From LZORAL124-50-18 sp051208045 (GTDB lineage: Bacteria > Pseudomonadota > Gammaproteobacteria > Pseudomonadales > Oleiphilaceae): a stretch of 64,000 nucleotides of DNA. The notes below the pieces were generated by a model, which saw only the letters and a list, made by a program, of their open reading frames with translations, made no database searches and had not been told where the DNA came from. The stretch is from the NCBI GenBank assembly GCA_051208045.1, contig JBPJFY010000004.1, forward strand, positions 186,001 through 250,000, read 5' to 3'. The position numbers were made by a program, and so were the translations under genes. This document shows, in pieces, positions 1-8,364 of this stretch; the first letter of the stretch is position 1; each line of letters opens with the position of its first letter.

Positions 1-1895
1 ATCCAGGGGCCATCCTGGGTTGATAGACGGTTTACCTTTTCGCAGGTTTCAGAATGAATCACCATGCCCTTCCCGGAATCCATTACCCCCACAATGGGGT
101 CGCCGGGAATCGGTTTACAGCACTTCCCAAACTTCAGCACCAGCCCCTCGGTACCCTTTATCATAAACGCTTTGTCATGGGTTGGTTCATCGACCGACAC
201 CAGGTTGGCAGAATCCGCCAGATCCTCCGTGACCAACTGCCGAGCGATAATAAACGCCATTCGATTACCCAATCCGACCTGTTCCAGAAGGGCTTCAAAA
301 CTATCAACCTGGTTATGCACCGCAACACGCAGCCGTTGCTGATCTGTGATCTCCGCCAGCTTTTTATCAAAGCTCTTCAGTGAACGTTTCAGCAGCTGAC
401 GGCCCAGATCAATGGATTCCGTTTGTTTCTGTTGCTTGAGGTAGTGCCGAATACTGCTCCGGGCTCGCCCGGTAACCACAAACGACAACCAGGCCGGGCT
501 GGGTTGCGCGCCTGGCGCGGTTATAATCTCCACAGTCTGACCGCTGCTCAGGGGGGCGCTCAACGGATACAGATTTTTATTTACTCGGCACGCGACGCAA
601 GCATTCCCGATATCCGTGTGAATACTGTAAGCAAAGTCGATCGCGGTAGCGCCTGCCGGTAATTCAAGTATTTTCCCTTTAGGTGTAAACACATAGAGTT
701 CGTCTTTAAACAGATCAATCTTTACATGCTCAATAAACTCCAGCGAATCGCCCGTGTTTTCCCGAATCTGCATCAATCCTTTCACCCATCGATCTACCCG
801 CATTTGATTCGCAGAGAGTGCTTCAGATGCATGCGTTTTATAAATCCAGTGTGAGGCGATACCGTGATTCGCAAGTTCTTCCATGTCTTTGGTGCGAATC
901 TGAATCTCGATATTCACGTGCATACCAAACAACGTGGTGTGGAGGGATTGGTAGCCATTTGCCTTGGGCATGGCGATATAGTCTTTAAAACGGCCAGGCA
1001 GTGGCTTGTAGACGTGGTGGACAGCGCCCAGAATCCGGTAGCAATCATCCTCGGTTTCCGTGATCACCCGAAAAGCATACACATCCATGATTTCATGGAA
1101 CGATTTACTCTTTGTTTTCATTTTCTGATAAATGCTGTTCAGGTGTTTTTCCCGACCGATGATCTTTCCATTCAGACCGCGCTTTACCAGCTCCTGTTCG
1201 AGGCGATTTTTAATTTCAGAAATAATCTCTCGATGATTCCCTCGAAGTTTTTCAACGGCTTTCTTGATATAACTGGCGCGCATAGGGTGCAAAGTGGAGA
1301 ATCCAAGATCTTCCAGTTCGACACGTATGGTGTTAATGCCTAATCGATTGGCAATCGGCGCATAGATATCCAGAGTTTCCGTTGCTATTCGCCGACGTTT
1401 TTCATAGCTGAGCGGCCCCAGTGTACGCATATTGTGAAGTCGATCCGCCAGCTTGACCAAAATGACCCGAATGTCTTTTGCCATTGCCAGAGTCATCTTT
1501 TGAAAGTTTTCCGCCTGCGCTTCCGCTTTGGAACGAAACTCGATCTGGGTAAGTTTACTGACACCATCCACCAGATCAGCTACCGTATTACCAAACTGGG
1601 CGGCAAGCTCTTCGTAGGTGGTTTCCGTGTCTTCGATGACATCATGGAGCAGCGCAGCCATGAGACTTTGGTAGTCCATTCCCATTTCAGCAAGTATTCG
1701 ACATACGGCCACAGGATGCGAGATATACGGATCACCGCTCCGTCGGTACTGCCCTTCATGAGATTCTTTGGCAACGCGAAAGGCACGCGCCACCAGCGTG
1801 ACCCGGTCCGGTTCCAGATAACTTTCGAGAATGCCTCTTACATCCCCAAATGCCTGATCAACAGCACACTCTCGTGTCTTTATCTCTTCACTCAC
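1..1895 (-). CDS. spoT: Bifunctional (p)ppGpp synthetase/hydrolase SpoT, 3' end cut by window edge
   Basis: Makes and degrades the alarmone (p)ppGpp in the cytoplasm. About 631 codons are visible from a GTG start (VSEEIKTRECAVDQAF). The hydrolase HD signature ALLHDVIEDT is intact. The synthetase region reads NSIYQKMKTKSKSF, then PGRFKDYIAMPK; RFKD is the RXKD form typical of bifunctional RSH enzymes rather than the EXDD of RelA. The TGS domain follows, and the frame is still open at CCKPIPGDPIVGVMD when the window ends, so the C-terminal ACT domain (roughly 70-80 residues) lies outside. The start is a choice: no strong Shine-Dalgarno precedes the GTG, and an in-frame TTG lies three codons upstream. 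rpoZ is upstream on the same strand, separated by an intrinsic terminator. Confidence 0.95.
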   Translation of the reverse strand, partial: MSEEIKTRECAVDQAFGDVRGILESYLEPDRVTLVARAFRVAKESHEGQYRRSGDPYISHPVAVCRILAEMGMDYQSLMAALLHDVIEDTETTYEELAAQFGNTVADLVDGVSKLTQIEFRSKAEAQAENFQKMTLAMAKDIRVILVKLADRLHNMRTLGPLSYEKRRRIATETLDIYAPIANRLGINTIRVELEDLGFSTLHPMRASYIKKAVEKLRGNHREIISEIKNRLEQELVKRGLNGKIIGREKHLNSIYQKMKTKSKSFHEIMDVYAFRVITETEDDCYRILGAVHHVYKPLPGRFKDYIAMPKANGYQSLHTTLFGMHVNIEIQIRTKDMEELANHGIASHWIYKTHASEALSANQMRVDRWVKGLMQIRENTGDSLEFIEHVKIDLFKDELYVFTPKGKILELPAGATAIDFAYSIHTDIGNACVACRVNKNLYPLSAPLSSGQTVEIITAPGAQPSPAWLSFVVTGRARSSIRHYLKQQKQTESIDLGRQLLKRSLKSFDKKLAEITDQQRLRVAVHNQVDSFEALLEQVGLGNRMAFIIARQLVTEDLADSANLVSVDEPTHDKAFMIKGTEGLVLKFGKCCKPIPGDPIVGVMDSGKGMVIHSETCEKVNRLSTQDGPW

Positions 1896-2021
1896 CTGCT
1901 GCAACTGATATAACCCCGGCGCACAACGAATTCGACCCAACACAGCAAGGATTCGAACCCAGAAGGCTGTGTAATTCAGGAATTGATTCAGGAAACAAGC
2001 GTTTTAACGCCCCAGAAAAAC

Positions 2022-2055
2022 AAAAAGCCCGGAGACACTCGTCACCGGGCTTTTT
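2022..2055 (-). terminator. Intrinsic terminator between rpoZ and spoT
   Basis: An 11-bp perfect inverted repeat, AAAAAGCCCGG / CCGGGCTTTTT, encloses a 12-nt loop. T-runs on both flanks let it work in either direction. It lies downstream of rpoZ and upstream of spoT on the minus strand, so it should stop or attenuate readthrough from rpoZ into spoT. Confidence 0.8.
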
Positions 2056-2180
2056 GCCAGCCTGCCTTCTACCTATCAGTATATAGCCATAACGGCCAAA
2101 ATTCACAGACTTCACAAGGAATTCTACAATATTTTTTGTGGTACCCGACAGCGCAATCCATCGCTCTTTTGCACCTTGGC

Positions 2181-2393
2181 TTAGTCGTCGTTGTCTTCCT
2201 TTAAAATATCCCGACTCACCAGACCTTTTGCGATTTCCCGCAGAGCAACCACGGTGGGCTTGTCATTTTCCCACTCCACTTTTGCTTCTTTTCCGCCAGT
2301 AACCAACTGCCGGGCCCGCTTGGTAGCAAGCATAACCAACTCAAAGCGGTTGTCTACATTTTCCAGGCAATCTTCTACCGTTACTCGTGCCAT
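2181..2393 (-). CDS. rpoZ: RNA polymerase omega subunit
   Basis: Small omega subunit that helps fold and hold beta-prime in RNA polymerase. The 70-residue product starts MARVTVEDCLENVDNRFELV and contains the family core LATKRARQL, followed by a predicted acidic tail. Length is slightly short of the roughly 90 residues of E. coli omega but normal for relatives lacking the extended C-terminus. It sits between gmk and spoT, as in most gammaproteobacteria. Omega also forms part of a ppGpp-binding site on RNA polymerase, which fits its place beside spoT. A terminator follows the gene. Confidence 0.95.
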   Translation of the reverse strand: MARVTVEDCLENVDNRFELVMLATKRARQLVTGGKEAKVEWENDKPTVVALREIAKGLVSRDILKEDNDD

Positions 2394-2472
2394 TTTTACC
2401 TCGAATTAATGATGGGATATACGCCAAACCGGCGATTTTAGTTTTTTGGCGAGAGAAAAGCAAACTTCGTAA

Positions 2473-3087
2473 TTAATTTAATAAATCCTCAATCAGGCTT
2501 TGAAGTACTGCCTGCTGCACGCCGATCCCCAGTGAACGTGCCTTAAAAATGGCTTCCAGATTAAACAGTGCATCATTGAAATCGTCATTAACCACAATAT
2601 AGTCATACTCACCATAGTGGCTCATTTCGCTCACAGCCTGTGCCATTCGTCGCTCGATGACGTCATCTGCATCTTTTCCGCGGTTCGTAAGCCGACTCCG
2701 CAGCTCTTCGCGTGACGGTGGTAAAATAAAAATCCCACAAGCGTCCGGAAAGAGTTTTCGAACCTGCTGAGCCCCCTGCCAATCAATCTCCAGAATAACA
2801 TCACAGCCCATATCCAGCTGCTTGCGAACCTCGGACTCAGAAGTACCATAGTAGTTCCCAAACACTTCCGCATGCTCAATGAAGTCACCCTGATTGACCA
2901 AAGCCTTGAATTGTTCAACGGATACGAAGTGATAGTTGACGCCATCTTCTTCTCCAGACCGCTTTGCCCTCGTCGTATGAGATACGGACACTTTGATGCG
3001 CGCGTTTTTGGACACCAGAGCCTGTACCAAACTGGTTTTCCCTGCCCCGGAAGGAGCAGAAACAACATAGAGTGCGCCTTTTTGCAT
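2473..3087 (-). CDS. gmk: Guanylate kinase
   Basis: Phosphorylates GMP to GDP with ATP in guanine nucleotide metabolism. The 204-residue product begins MQKGALYVVSAPSGAGKTSL, with the P-loop (SGAGKTS) at about residues 12-18. The GMP-binding and lid regions follow (TTRAKRSGEEDGVNYHF, then EVFGNYYGTS). Full family length, no lesion. A GAGGAAC Shine-Dalgarno-like stretch lies upstream of the ATG. It is downstream of yicC and upstream of rpoZ on the same strand; the order yicC-gmk-rpoZ-spoT suggests shared transcription at least to the terminator after rpoZ. Confidence 0.96.
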   Translation of the reverse strand: MQKGALYVVSAPSGAGKTSLVQALVSKNARIKVSVSHTTRAKRSGEEDGVNYHFVSVEQFKALVNQGDFIEHAEVFGNYYGTSESEVRKQLDMGCDVILEIDWQGAQQVRKLFPDACGIFILPPSREELRSRLTNRGKDADDVIERRMAQAVSEMSHYGEYDYIVVNDDFNDALFNLEAIFKARSLGIGVQQAVLQSLIEDLLN

Positions 3088-3140
3088 GAGATTTTAGTTC
3101 CTCTTACCCAGAAAGATTAGTTAGCCAAACACGCGCAAAA

Positions 3141-4007
3141 TCACTCAATGTTCTGCACTTGTTCTCTCATTTGCTCAATGATAACTTTCAACTCAACCGC
3201 GGCATTGGTGGTGTTCACCACAATCGACTTAGACGACAAGGTATTCGCTTCCCGGTTAAGCTCCTGCATCAGAAAATCCAATCGTCGCCCTACCGGCTCC
3301 TTCATACGCAAAATTCGCCGTACCTCTTCCGTATGGGCATTGAGGCGATCCAACTCTTCGGCGACATCCGCTTTTTGTGCAGCGATCACCATTTCCTGTT
3401 CCAGTCGATTGGGGTCCAGTTCTGCCACCACGTCAGAGAGGCGATCAATCAGTTGTGCTTTCTGAGCGGCGAGTATTTCAGGCATCAACTTACGAACCGT
3501 CGACACAATGGCATCCACCTGACCCAGCTTCTCATCAAACAGAGGCGCCAAACTCGCTCCTTCCCCCGCCCGCACGTCAACCAGCTTCTCAATGGCTTGC
3601 GTGTAGGATGACTGGAGGTCCGCCTTCAAACGATCCATATCCAGATCTTCTGCCTGTAACACACCCGGCCACTGCATGATATCCAATGCACTGATGTGGG
3701 CGGGATTATCCAGAATACGATTAATCTGGTTCGCAGCCTGATTCAGCTCTGTCACTAATGACAAGTTCACTGCCAGCTTATCCGCCTGCGCCTCTGGGGG
3801 CTTAAACCTCAGCAAAGTTTCCACCTTCCCCCGCTTGAGGTACTTCTTTTGAATATCACGTAAAGCCGACTCAATTTCCCGATAACCATCCGGCAGCTTA
3901 AAATGTGACTCCAAATACCTGGAATTCACACTACGAACTTCCCAGCAAACACTTCCCGACTCTGTTTCCACGTCTACGCGTGAAAACGCTGTCATGCTTT
4001 TTATCAC
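3141..4007 (-). CDS. yicC: YicC-family endoribonuclease
   Basis: YicC/YloC family protein of 288 residues; E. coli YicC has 287 and has been described as an endoribonuclease affecting sRNA stability. I start it at GTG (VIKSMTAFSRV), because the family begins MI(R/K)SMTAF and an AGGGAG Shine-Dalgarno sits seven bases upstream; a longer in-frame ATG start adds 23 residues unlike the family. The conserved C-terminus (EPVGRRLDFLMQELNREANT) is present. Divergent from rph. The function is inferred from family membership. Confidence 0.92.
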   Translation of the reverse strand: MIKSMTAFSRVDVETESGSVCWEVRSVNSRYLESHFKLPDGYREIESALRDIQKKYLKRGKVETLLRFKPPEAQADKLAVNLSLVTELNQAANQINRILDNPAHISALDIMQWPGVLQAEDLDMDRLKADLQSSYTQAIEKLVDVRAGEGASLAPLFDEKLGQVDAIVSTVRKLMPEILAAQKAQLIDRLSDVVAELDPNRLEQEMVIAAQKADVAEELDRLNAHTEEVRRILRMKEPVGRRLDFLMQELNREANTLSSKSIVVNTTNAAVELKVIIEQMREQVQNIE

Positions 4008-4141
4008 AGATTTCTCCCTGCTGTTATTTGTGATGAACGGTTTTATCCCGTGCAATGAACAATTAAGTTCAAGCAACCCGATGTGACCCGTGTTAGAATT
4101 CGCAATCTCTGTATATTAGCGCATTAAACAAAGGAAAACAC

Positions 4142-4858
4142 ATGAGACCGAGTGGCAGATCTTTTGATCAAACACGCTCCATAACCATTACTCGCAATTA
4201 TACCAAACACGCAGAAGGGTCCGTTCTGGTTGAGTTCGGTGATACTAAAGTCATCTGTACCGCCACCGTTGAGAACTCCGTGCCTCGATTTCTTCGGGGT
4301 GAAGGCAAGGGCTGGATCACCGCAGAATATGGCATGCTGCCCAGATCAACGGGAAGCCGCATGAACAGGGAAGCCTCAAGAGGGAAACAAGGCGGACGAA
4401 CCGTAGAAATTCAACGCTTGATCGGCCGCTCTCTGAGAGCCGCCATTGACCTCGAAAAGCTCGGCGAAAACACGATCTACATTGACTGTGACGTCATTCA
4501 GGCAGATGGTGGCACCAGAACGGCATCGATAACCGGCGGATGTGTCGCGCTCGCTGACGCCGTACAGCATCTGATCGATACCAAAGCGATTCGTGAGGAT
4601 CCACTGAAACAAATGGTGGCAGCAATCTCGGTCGGCATATTCAATGAGCAACCGGTTCTGGATCTCGACTACCTAGAAGATTCTAAAGCAGAAACGGACA
4701 TGAACATCATCATGACGGACAAAGGTGGCTTCATAGAGATTCAGGGAACGGCTGAAGGCGAAGCCTTCGCCGAAAATGAATTTCAACAAATGCTCACCTT
4801 GGCAAAAAAAGGCATCAATGAAATTTTTGAAATTCAAAAATCCGCACTATCCAGGTAG
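4142..4858 (+). CDS. rph: Ribonuclease PH
   Basis: Phosphorolytic 3'-to-5' exoribonuclease that trims tRNA 3' ends. The 238-residue product (MRPSGRSFDQTRSITITRNY) is full length. The family core GEGKGWITAEYGMLPRST and the phosphate-binding segment with GGRTVEIQRLIGRSLRA are both intact. Unlike the frameshifted rph of some E. coli K-12 strains, the reading frame runs to the expected C-terminus. AAGGAAAA precedes the ATG. A strong terminator follows, so pyrE, 0.9 kb downstream on the same strand, is transcribed separately; crc lies between them on the other strand. Confidence 0.97.
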   Translation: MRPSGRSFDQTRSITITRNYTKHAEGSVLVEFGDTKVICTATVENSVPRFLRGEGKGWITAEYGMLPRSTGSRMNREASRGKQGGRTVEIQRLIGRSLRAAIDLEKLGENTIYIDCDVIQADGGTRTASITGGCVALADAVQHLIDTKAIREDPLKQMVAAISVGIFNEQPVLDLDYLEDSKAETDMNIIMTDKGGFIEIQGTAEGEAFAENEFQQMLTLAKKGINEIFEIQKSALSR

Positions 4859-4874
4859 ATTTCGCCACCGAAAC

Positions 4875-4902
4875 AAAAAAGGCCTCCGACGAGGCCTTTT
4901 TT
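4875..4902 (+). terminator. Intrinsic terminator after rph
   Basis: The hairpin GGCCTC-CGAC-GAGGCC is flanked by six A on the left and six T on the right, 17 bp after the rph stop codon. The symmetric A/T flanks mean it probably also terminates crc transcripts arriving from the opposite strand. Confidence 0.88.
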
Positions 4903-4929
4903 CTGAAATCCACCTATACATTCAGTAAT

Positions 4930-5706
4930 CTAGGGCATATCAATATCGTAGTCCACGACAACCGGTGCATGATCTGAAAAACGTGTTTCATCATCAATGA
5001 AGGCATTGTAAACCTTGGAGCGCAGGCCCGCCGTTGCGATTTGATAATCCGTTCTCCATCCCGCCTGCTTTCGCCACCCTTTTGCCCATTCGGGCCACCA
5101 GGTGTACTGCTTCTTTTCTTTGCACACTTCGCGAAATGCATCAATATAACCGAGTGATTCAAAAACTTCGTCAAACCACGCTCTTTCATCCGGATAAAAG
5201 CCTGACACATCCATCTTATGATATCGGGGGCTGGCATCGGTGACTAAATGGGCACTCTGAAAGTTTCCGGCGAAAATAAACTGTCGCCGTTTTCGTAACG
5301 TTTTCTGTAGATGGCCCATAAAAGCACTTAAGAACTGATCTTTTTCTTCCTGCCGGGTGCCATCACCCAGAGCGCAGGGCGTTAAAAGGCATGCTACACT
5401 CACGTGCTCAAAGTCAGCCTGCAAGAATCGTCCCTGTCGGTCCGCCGGTTCATAGGCAAACCCATACATGATGGCCTTGGGAAAATGGCGCGTATAAATC
5501 GCCACGCCCCCATCTTCTACGTTCTCAGCATCCAGGAAATATGCTTCATAACCTTCCGGATGATACAGGTCATCATCAAAGTCATAGACCTTTCCCTGAA
5601 TATCCTGAACGCAGATGACATCTGCATTTTGAGATTGCATCCAGTCAAAAAAACCATTCTCGGCAGCCCTTTTCAGGCCATTAACACTAATTGATACTAC
5701 CCGCAT
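4930..5706 (-). CDS. crc: Crc-type catabolite repression control protein (ExoIII fold)
   Basis: 258 residues with the exonuclease III/endonuclease-phosphatase fold, but with the changes that mark Pseudomonas Crc. The usual catalytic Glu of QE is Asp35 (VQD), and the GDxN motif reads GNFQ at 147-150; the terminal FSDHAPVVVDYD and a RTDYQ motif are kept. The sequence follows Crc closely as I remember it (MR..S..VNG...AAE.G, ERAW.DEVF..LGY.DA.REV). In pseudomonads Crc is an Hfq partner that blocks translation of catabolic mRNAs rather than a nuclease. Position between rph and pyrE matches Pseudomonas. A generic annotation would call it exodeoxyribonuclease III, which I think would be wrong. Confidence 0.88.
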   Translation of the reverse strand: MRVVSISVNGLKRAAENGFFDWMQSQNADVICVQDIQGKVYDFDDDLYHPEGYEAYFLDAENVEDGGVAIYTRHFPKAIMYGFAYEPADRQGRFLQADFEHVSVACLLTPCALGDGTRQEEKDQFLSAFMGHLQKTLRKRRQFIFAGNFQSAHLVTDASPRYHKMDVSGFYPDERAWFDEVFESLGYIDAFREVCKEKKQYTWWPEWAKGWRKQAGWRTDYQIATAGLRSKVYNAFIDDETRFSDHAPVVVDYDIDMP

Positions 5707-5786
5707 AGATGTTTCCTGATCACATTTGCGTGTATGATACCTAATTCGATAACGGTGAAAAAGAACAGATTAAGGTTAATTCCACA

Positions 5787-6431
5787 ATGCTCGCTTACCA
5801 AAAAGAGTTTATCCAGTTTGCAATTGAATCAAATGTACTCAAATTTGGCGAGTTTACGCTCAAATCGGGCAGAACGAGCCCTTACTTTTTTAATGCGGGT
5901 TTGTTCAATACTGGCATGGCGCTGGCAAAACTGGGGCGTTTTTACGCAGAAGCTTTACAACAAAGTAAAATATCTTACGATGTTCTCTTCGGTCCGGCCT
6001 ACAAGGGCATTCCTCTGGCGTCCGCAACCGCTGTCTCCTTGGCTGACAAGTTTGGCGTCAATACGCCGTACGCCTTTAATCGAAAGGAAGCAAAAGATCA
6101 TGGCGAGGGCGGGACCATTGTTGGTGCGCCGCTTACTGGAAACATCCTGATTGTGGATGATGTCATCACCGCAGGCACGGCTATTCGAGAAGTGATTAGT
6201 ATTATACAGGCACATCAATGCACGCCTGCTGGCGTTGTCGTCGCTTTGGACCGGCAAGAAAGAGGACAGGGTGAACTCTCGGCCATTCAGGAAATCGAAC
6301 GAGAGTTCTCCATTCCAGTAATCAGCATCATCACCCTAGCGCATTTACTCGATTATTTGGAACAGGATGATTCGGACATGAGCCGGTTCGCCGCTCCCGT
6401 AGCCGCCTACCGGGCGACGTATGGAATCTAA
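5787..6431 (+). CDS. pyrE: Orotate phosphoribosyltransferase
   Basis: Joins orotate to PRPP to give OMP, the fifth step of pyrimidine synthesis. The 214-residue product begins MLAYQKEFIQFAIESNVLKF and carries the N-terminal KSGRTSPYFFN substrate region. The PRPP-binding loop ILIVDDVITAGTAI lies at about residues 120-133. Length equals the family norm (E. coli 213). It is divergent from crc with an 80-bp gap. No attenuator-like hairpin was recognised ahead of it. Confidence 0.97.
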   Translation: MLAYQKEFIQFAIESNVLKFGEFTLKSGRTSPYFFNAGLFNTGMALAKLGRFYAEALQQSKISYDVLFGPAYKGIPLASATAVSLADKFGVNTPYAFNRKEAKDHGEGGTIVGAPLTGNILIVDDVITAGTAIREVISIIQAHQCTPAGVVVALDRQERGQGELSAIQEIEREFSIPVISIITLAHLLDYLEQDDSDMSRFAAPVAAYRATYGI

Positions 6432-6579
6432 AGAATGTGCGTTTGCCACTTATCATCACGTTTCATAATGGCTGCACCATTGTTAACCCTCTTTTGTTCG
6501 TCTAAATTGTAGAGAGTGAAAATAACATTGTTCGTTATCTCACACTATGAAGCAGGTACTGAGTCTGAATAGGATCACA

Positions 6580-7212
6580 ATGCACAAGCACTTACCGTCG
6601 GTTATTTTTGTTACAGCCAGCCTACTCATTGCTCAGTTAGCTGCTGCACCAACACTATATCGCTATAAAGATGCAAAGGGGGAAACTGTACTTGATACTA
6701 CTGTACCCCCGGAATACGTTAAAAATGGCTACGAGGTGCTGAACCAAGGCGGCTTGGTTATTAAAGTGATTCCCCCAGCTCCCACAGAAGCGCAATTATT
6801 GGAGAAACAGCGTCAATTGGAAGTTGAGGCAGAAAAACAGGAACAGAGAGATAAAGATCGGGAGCTACTGAGACTGTATAGTCACCCGGATGAGATTATT
6901 GTGCTCTGGCAACGACGAGTAGATGACATAGGCTCATTTATAAAACTCAAAACGGATAACATCGAAATTCAGAAGAAAAAGTTGGATGATCTACTCTCTA
7001 AAGCTGCCAACCTGCAGCGTGCTGGCAAAACAGTCGATGATGGTCTGGTCAACAATATGACGCTCATAGAAGATAAAATTACTGCGATGGAAAACGAAAT
7101 TGCCAACAGCAGGATTGATATCGACATGGAGAGTCTGGAATTCCAACGAAAAATGGATCGCCTGATTGAGCTCACGGACCGTTACCCGACGTTACCACTA
7201 CCCGGCGGTTAA
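6580..7212 (+). CDS. Secreted DUF4124 / coiled-coil protein
   Basis: Unknown function. From the chosen ATG the 210-residue product starts MHKHLPSVIFVTASLLIAQL, a clear signal peptide ending near LAAA. A DUF4124-type segment follows (LYRYKDAKGETVLDTTVPPEY), then a long charged helical region rich in E, Q, K and R that should form a coiled coil. The start at 6580 is preferred because AGG lies six bases upstream; an in-frame ATG 33 bases earlier would put extra residues ahead of the signal peptide. It converges with a minus-strand gene that also has DUF4124-like segments, with only 7 bp between the stops, so the two may work together in the periplasm. Confidence 0.75.
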   Translation: MHKHLPSVIFVTASLLIAQLAAAPTLYRYKDAKGETVLDTTVPPEYVKNGYEVLNQGGLVIKVIPPAPTEAQLLEKQRQLEVEAEKQEQRDKDRELLRLYSHPDEIIVLWQRRVDDIGSFIKLKTDNIEIQKKKLDDLLSKAANLQRAGKTVDDGLVNNMTLIEDKITAMENEIANSRIDIDMESLEFQRKMDRLIELTDRYPTLPLPGG

Positions 7213-7219
7213 TGCCCCT

Positions 7220-8353
7220 TCACTTGACTGAAGTGAGTAATACCTCAAAAGATCCATACTGTCTGTGCTCCAAAGTTAGCAGCCCCTTACTGGATTCTAT
7301 CGAGGTGGATGCATTCAAATCCTTTCTTTGTGTCAATACCATCAGGTATTTCTCGCCCGTCTGAGGCGTAATTAAAAAGCTTGACTCAAGAAAGGCGTAG
7401 CGAACCCAGTTTTCCGGGTAGTACTCACTCGACGCATTATAGATAAGTCGTGTGGGAGTGAAATCACCATCAAGAAATACCAGCGTTGGTATCATCACGC
7501 CATCTCGCTCAAATGTTTTCAATCTCAGGTAGTACGGTTTTACAGCAACGGGAAGTTGAATGATGTCATAAGGGCTTTTTCCCGTATCAAAGATATGTGT
7601 CGGAGACTCTTTATCAACTTCGAGGAATTGGGGTTCATCAAACTCCAGCTCGGAAACGAAATCGGTCTCCAATACTTTACAACACCGCTCCGAGAATTTG
7701 GCCAACACTGACTCGGTACTCGTCACGCCCATAACCTTGAGCGCATCTTCATTTACCGTTGGCAATAAGGCGTCTTTCAGCGTAACTTCTGTGTAGGCAG
7801 AGACCGTGGGAGCCGCCTCGTGCAGCGAAGGAGGATTTAAGAGTATTTTCTTCTCGCCACTTCGTCGGTACACCGTGGTCTGAAGGTTTCCATCAGCATC
7901 AACCCAGGTATAATGAGCGATATCCTCTTCAGGTCGACGATAACCTTGTCGAACCAACTCATCACCATCGACAAAGTCTTCTGGATTCACAACGGTAAGA
8001 TCAGTGGCAGCATTTGAGCGCGCAGTGTCCCTCTTCGGAACTTCCCGCACAACATTTTGACCGAATCGCGCTTCAGAAACACTTTCACCTACTGATTCAA
8101 CAGCAGGCTCACTCTGCTTTTGCTTAACCAGCTCCACAGGCGCGGACTCATCAAGGACTGGTTGCTCCATTGGCGCAGAGGTCTCCTCAGATGGAGCATC
8201 TGACTGAATGAGTGGATTTTTTTCTTCAGAAACGGGCGAGAAACGCACGTTACCCTCATCATCGACCCAAGTGTGATACTTCTCCGCAAGCGCGGTTTCG
8301 GCAAAAAGCACACTAAGGCAAAACAAAAAATAACGTGCAAGCTTTGTGGTCAT
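7220..8353 (-). CDS. Periplasmic DUF4124 / MalM-like protein
   Basis: 377 residues. A signal peptide (MTTKLARYFLFCLSVLFAET, cleavage near ALA-EK) is followed by two short DUF4124-like segments (YHTWVDDEGNVRFSPV and HYTWVDADGNLQTTVYRR). The linker between them is low in complexity and rich in E, P, V and S. The C-terminal 150 residues resemble MalM-type periplasmic domains: a cysteine pair (ERCCKVL), FDTGKSPYDIIQLPV, then PTLVFLDGDFTPTRLI. MalM's own role is poorly defined, so no reaction is assigned. It is the last gene of a tightly packed minus-strand run: 11 bp after the FadL-type barrel gene and 1.6 kb from the FapF-like pore. Confidence 0.65.
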   Translation of the reverse strand: MTTKLARYFLFCLSVLFAETALAEKYHTWVDDEGNVRFSPVSEEKNPLIQSDAPSEETSAPMEQPVLDESAPVELVKQKQSEPAVESVGESVSEARFGQNVVREVPKRDTARSNAATDLTVVNPEDFVDGDELVRQGYRRPEEDIAHYTWVDADGNLQTTVYRRSGEKKILLNPPSLHEAAPTVSAYTEVTLKDALLPTVNEDALKVMGVTSTESVLAKFSERCCKVLETDFVSELEFDEPQFLEVDKESPTHIFDTGKSPYDIIQLPVAVKPYYLRLKTFERDGVMIPTLVFLDGDFTPTRLIYNASSEYYPENWVRYAFLESSFLITPQTGEKYLMVLTQRKDLNASTSIESSKGLLTLEHRQYGSFEVLLTSVK

Positions 8354-8364
8354 TCAGATGATAC

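Noticed and set aside
1850..2204. Several 70-80 codon ORFs between spoT and rpoZ
   Set aside because: They cover the terminator or the spoT 5' end and have no family features.
4930..5706. Annotation as exodeoxyribonuclease III (xthA)
   Set aside because: Key catalytic residues are changed, and the gene order and sequence pattern fit Crc.
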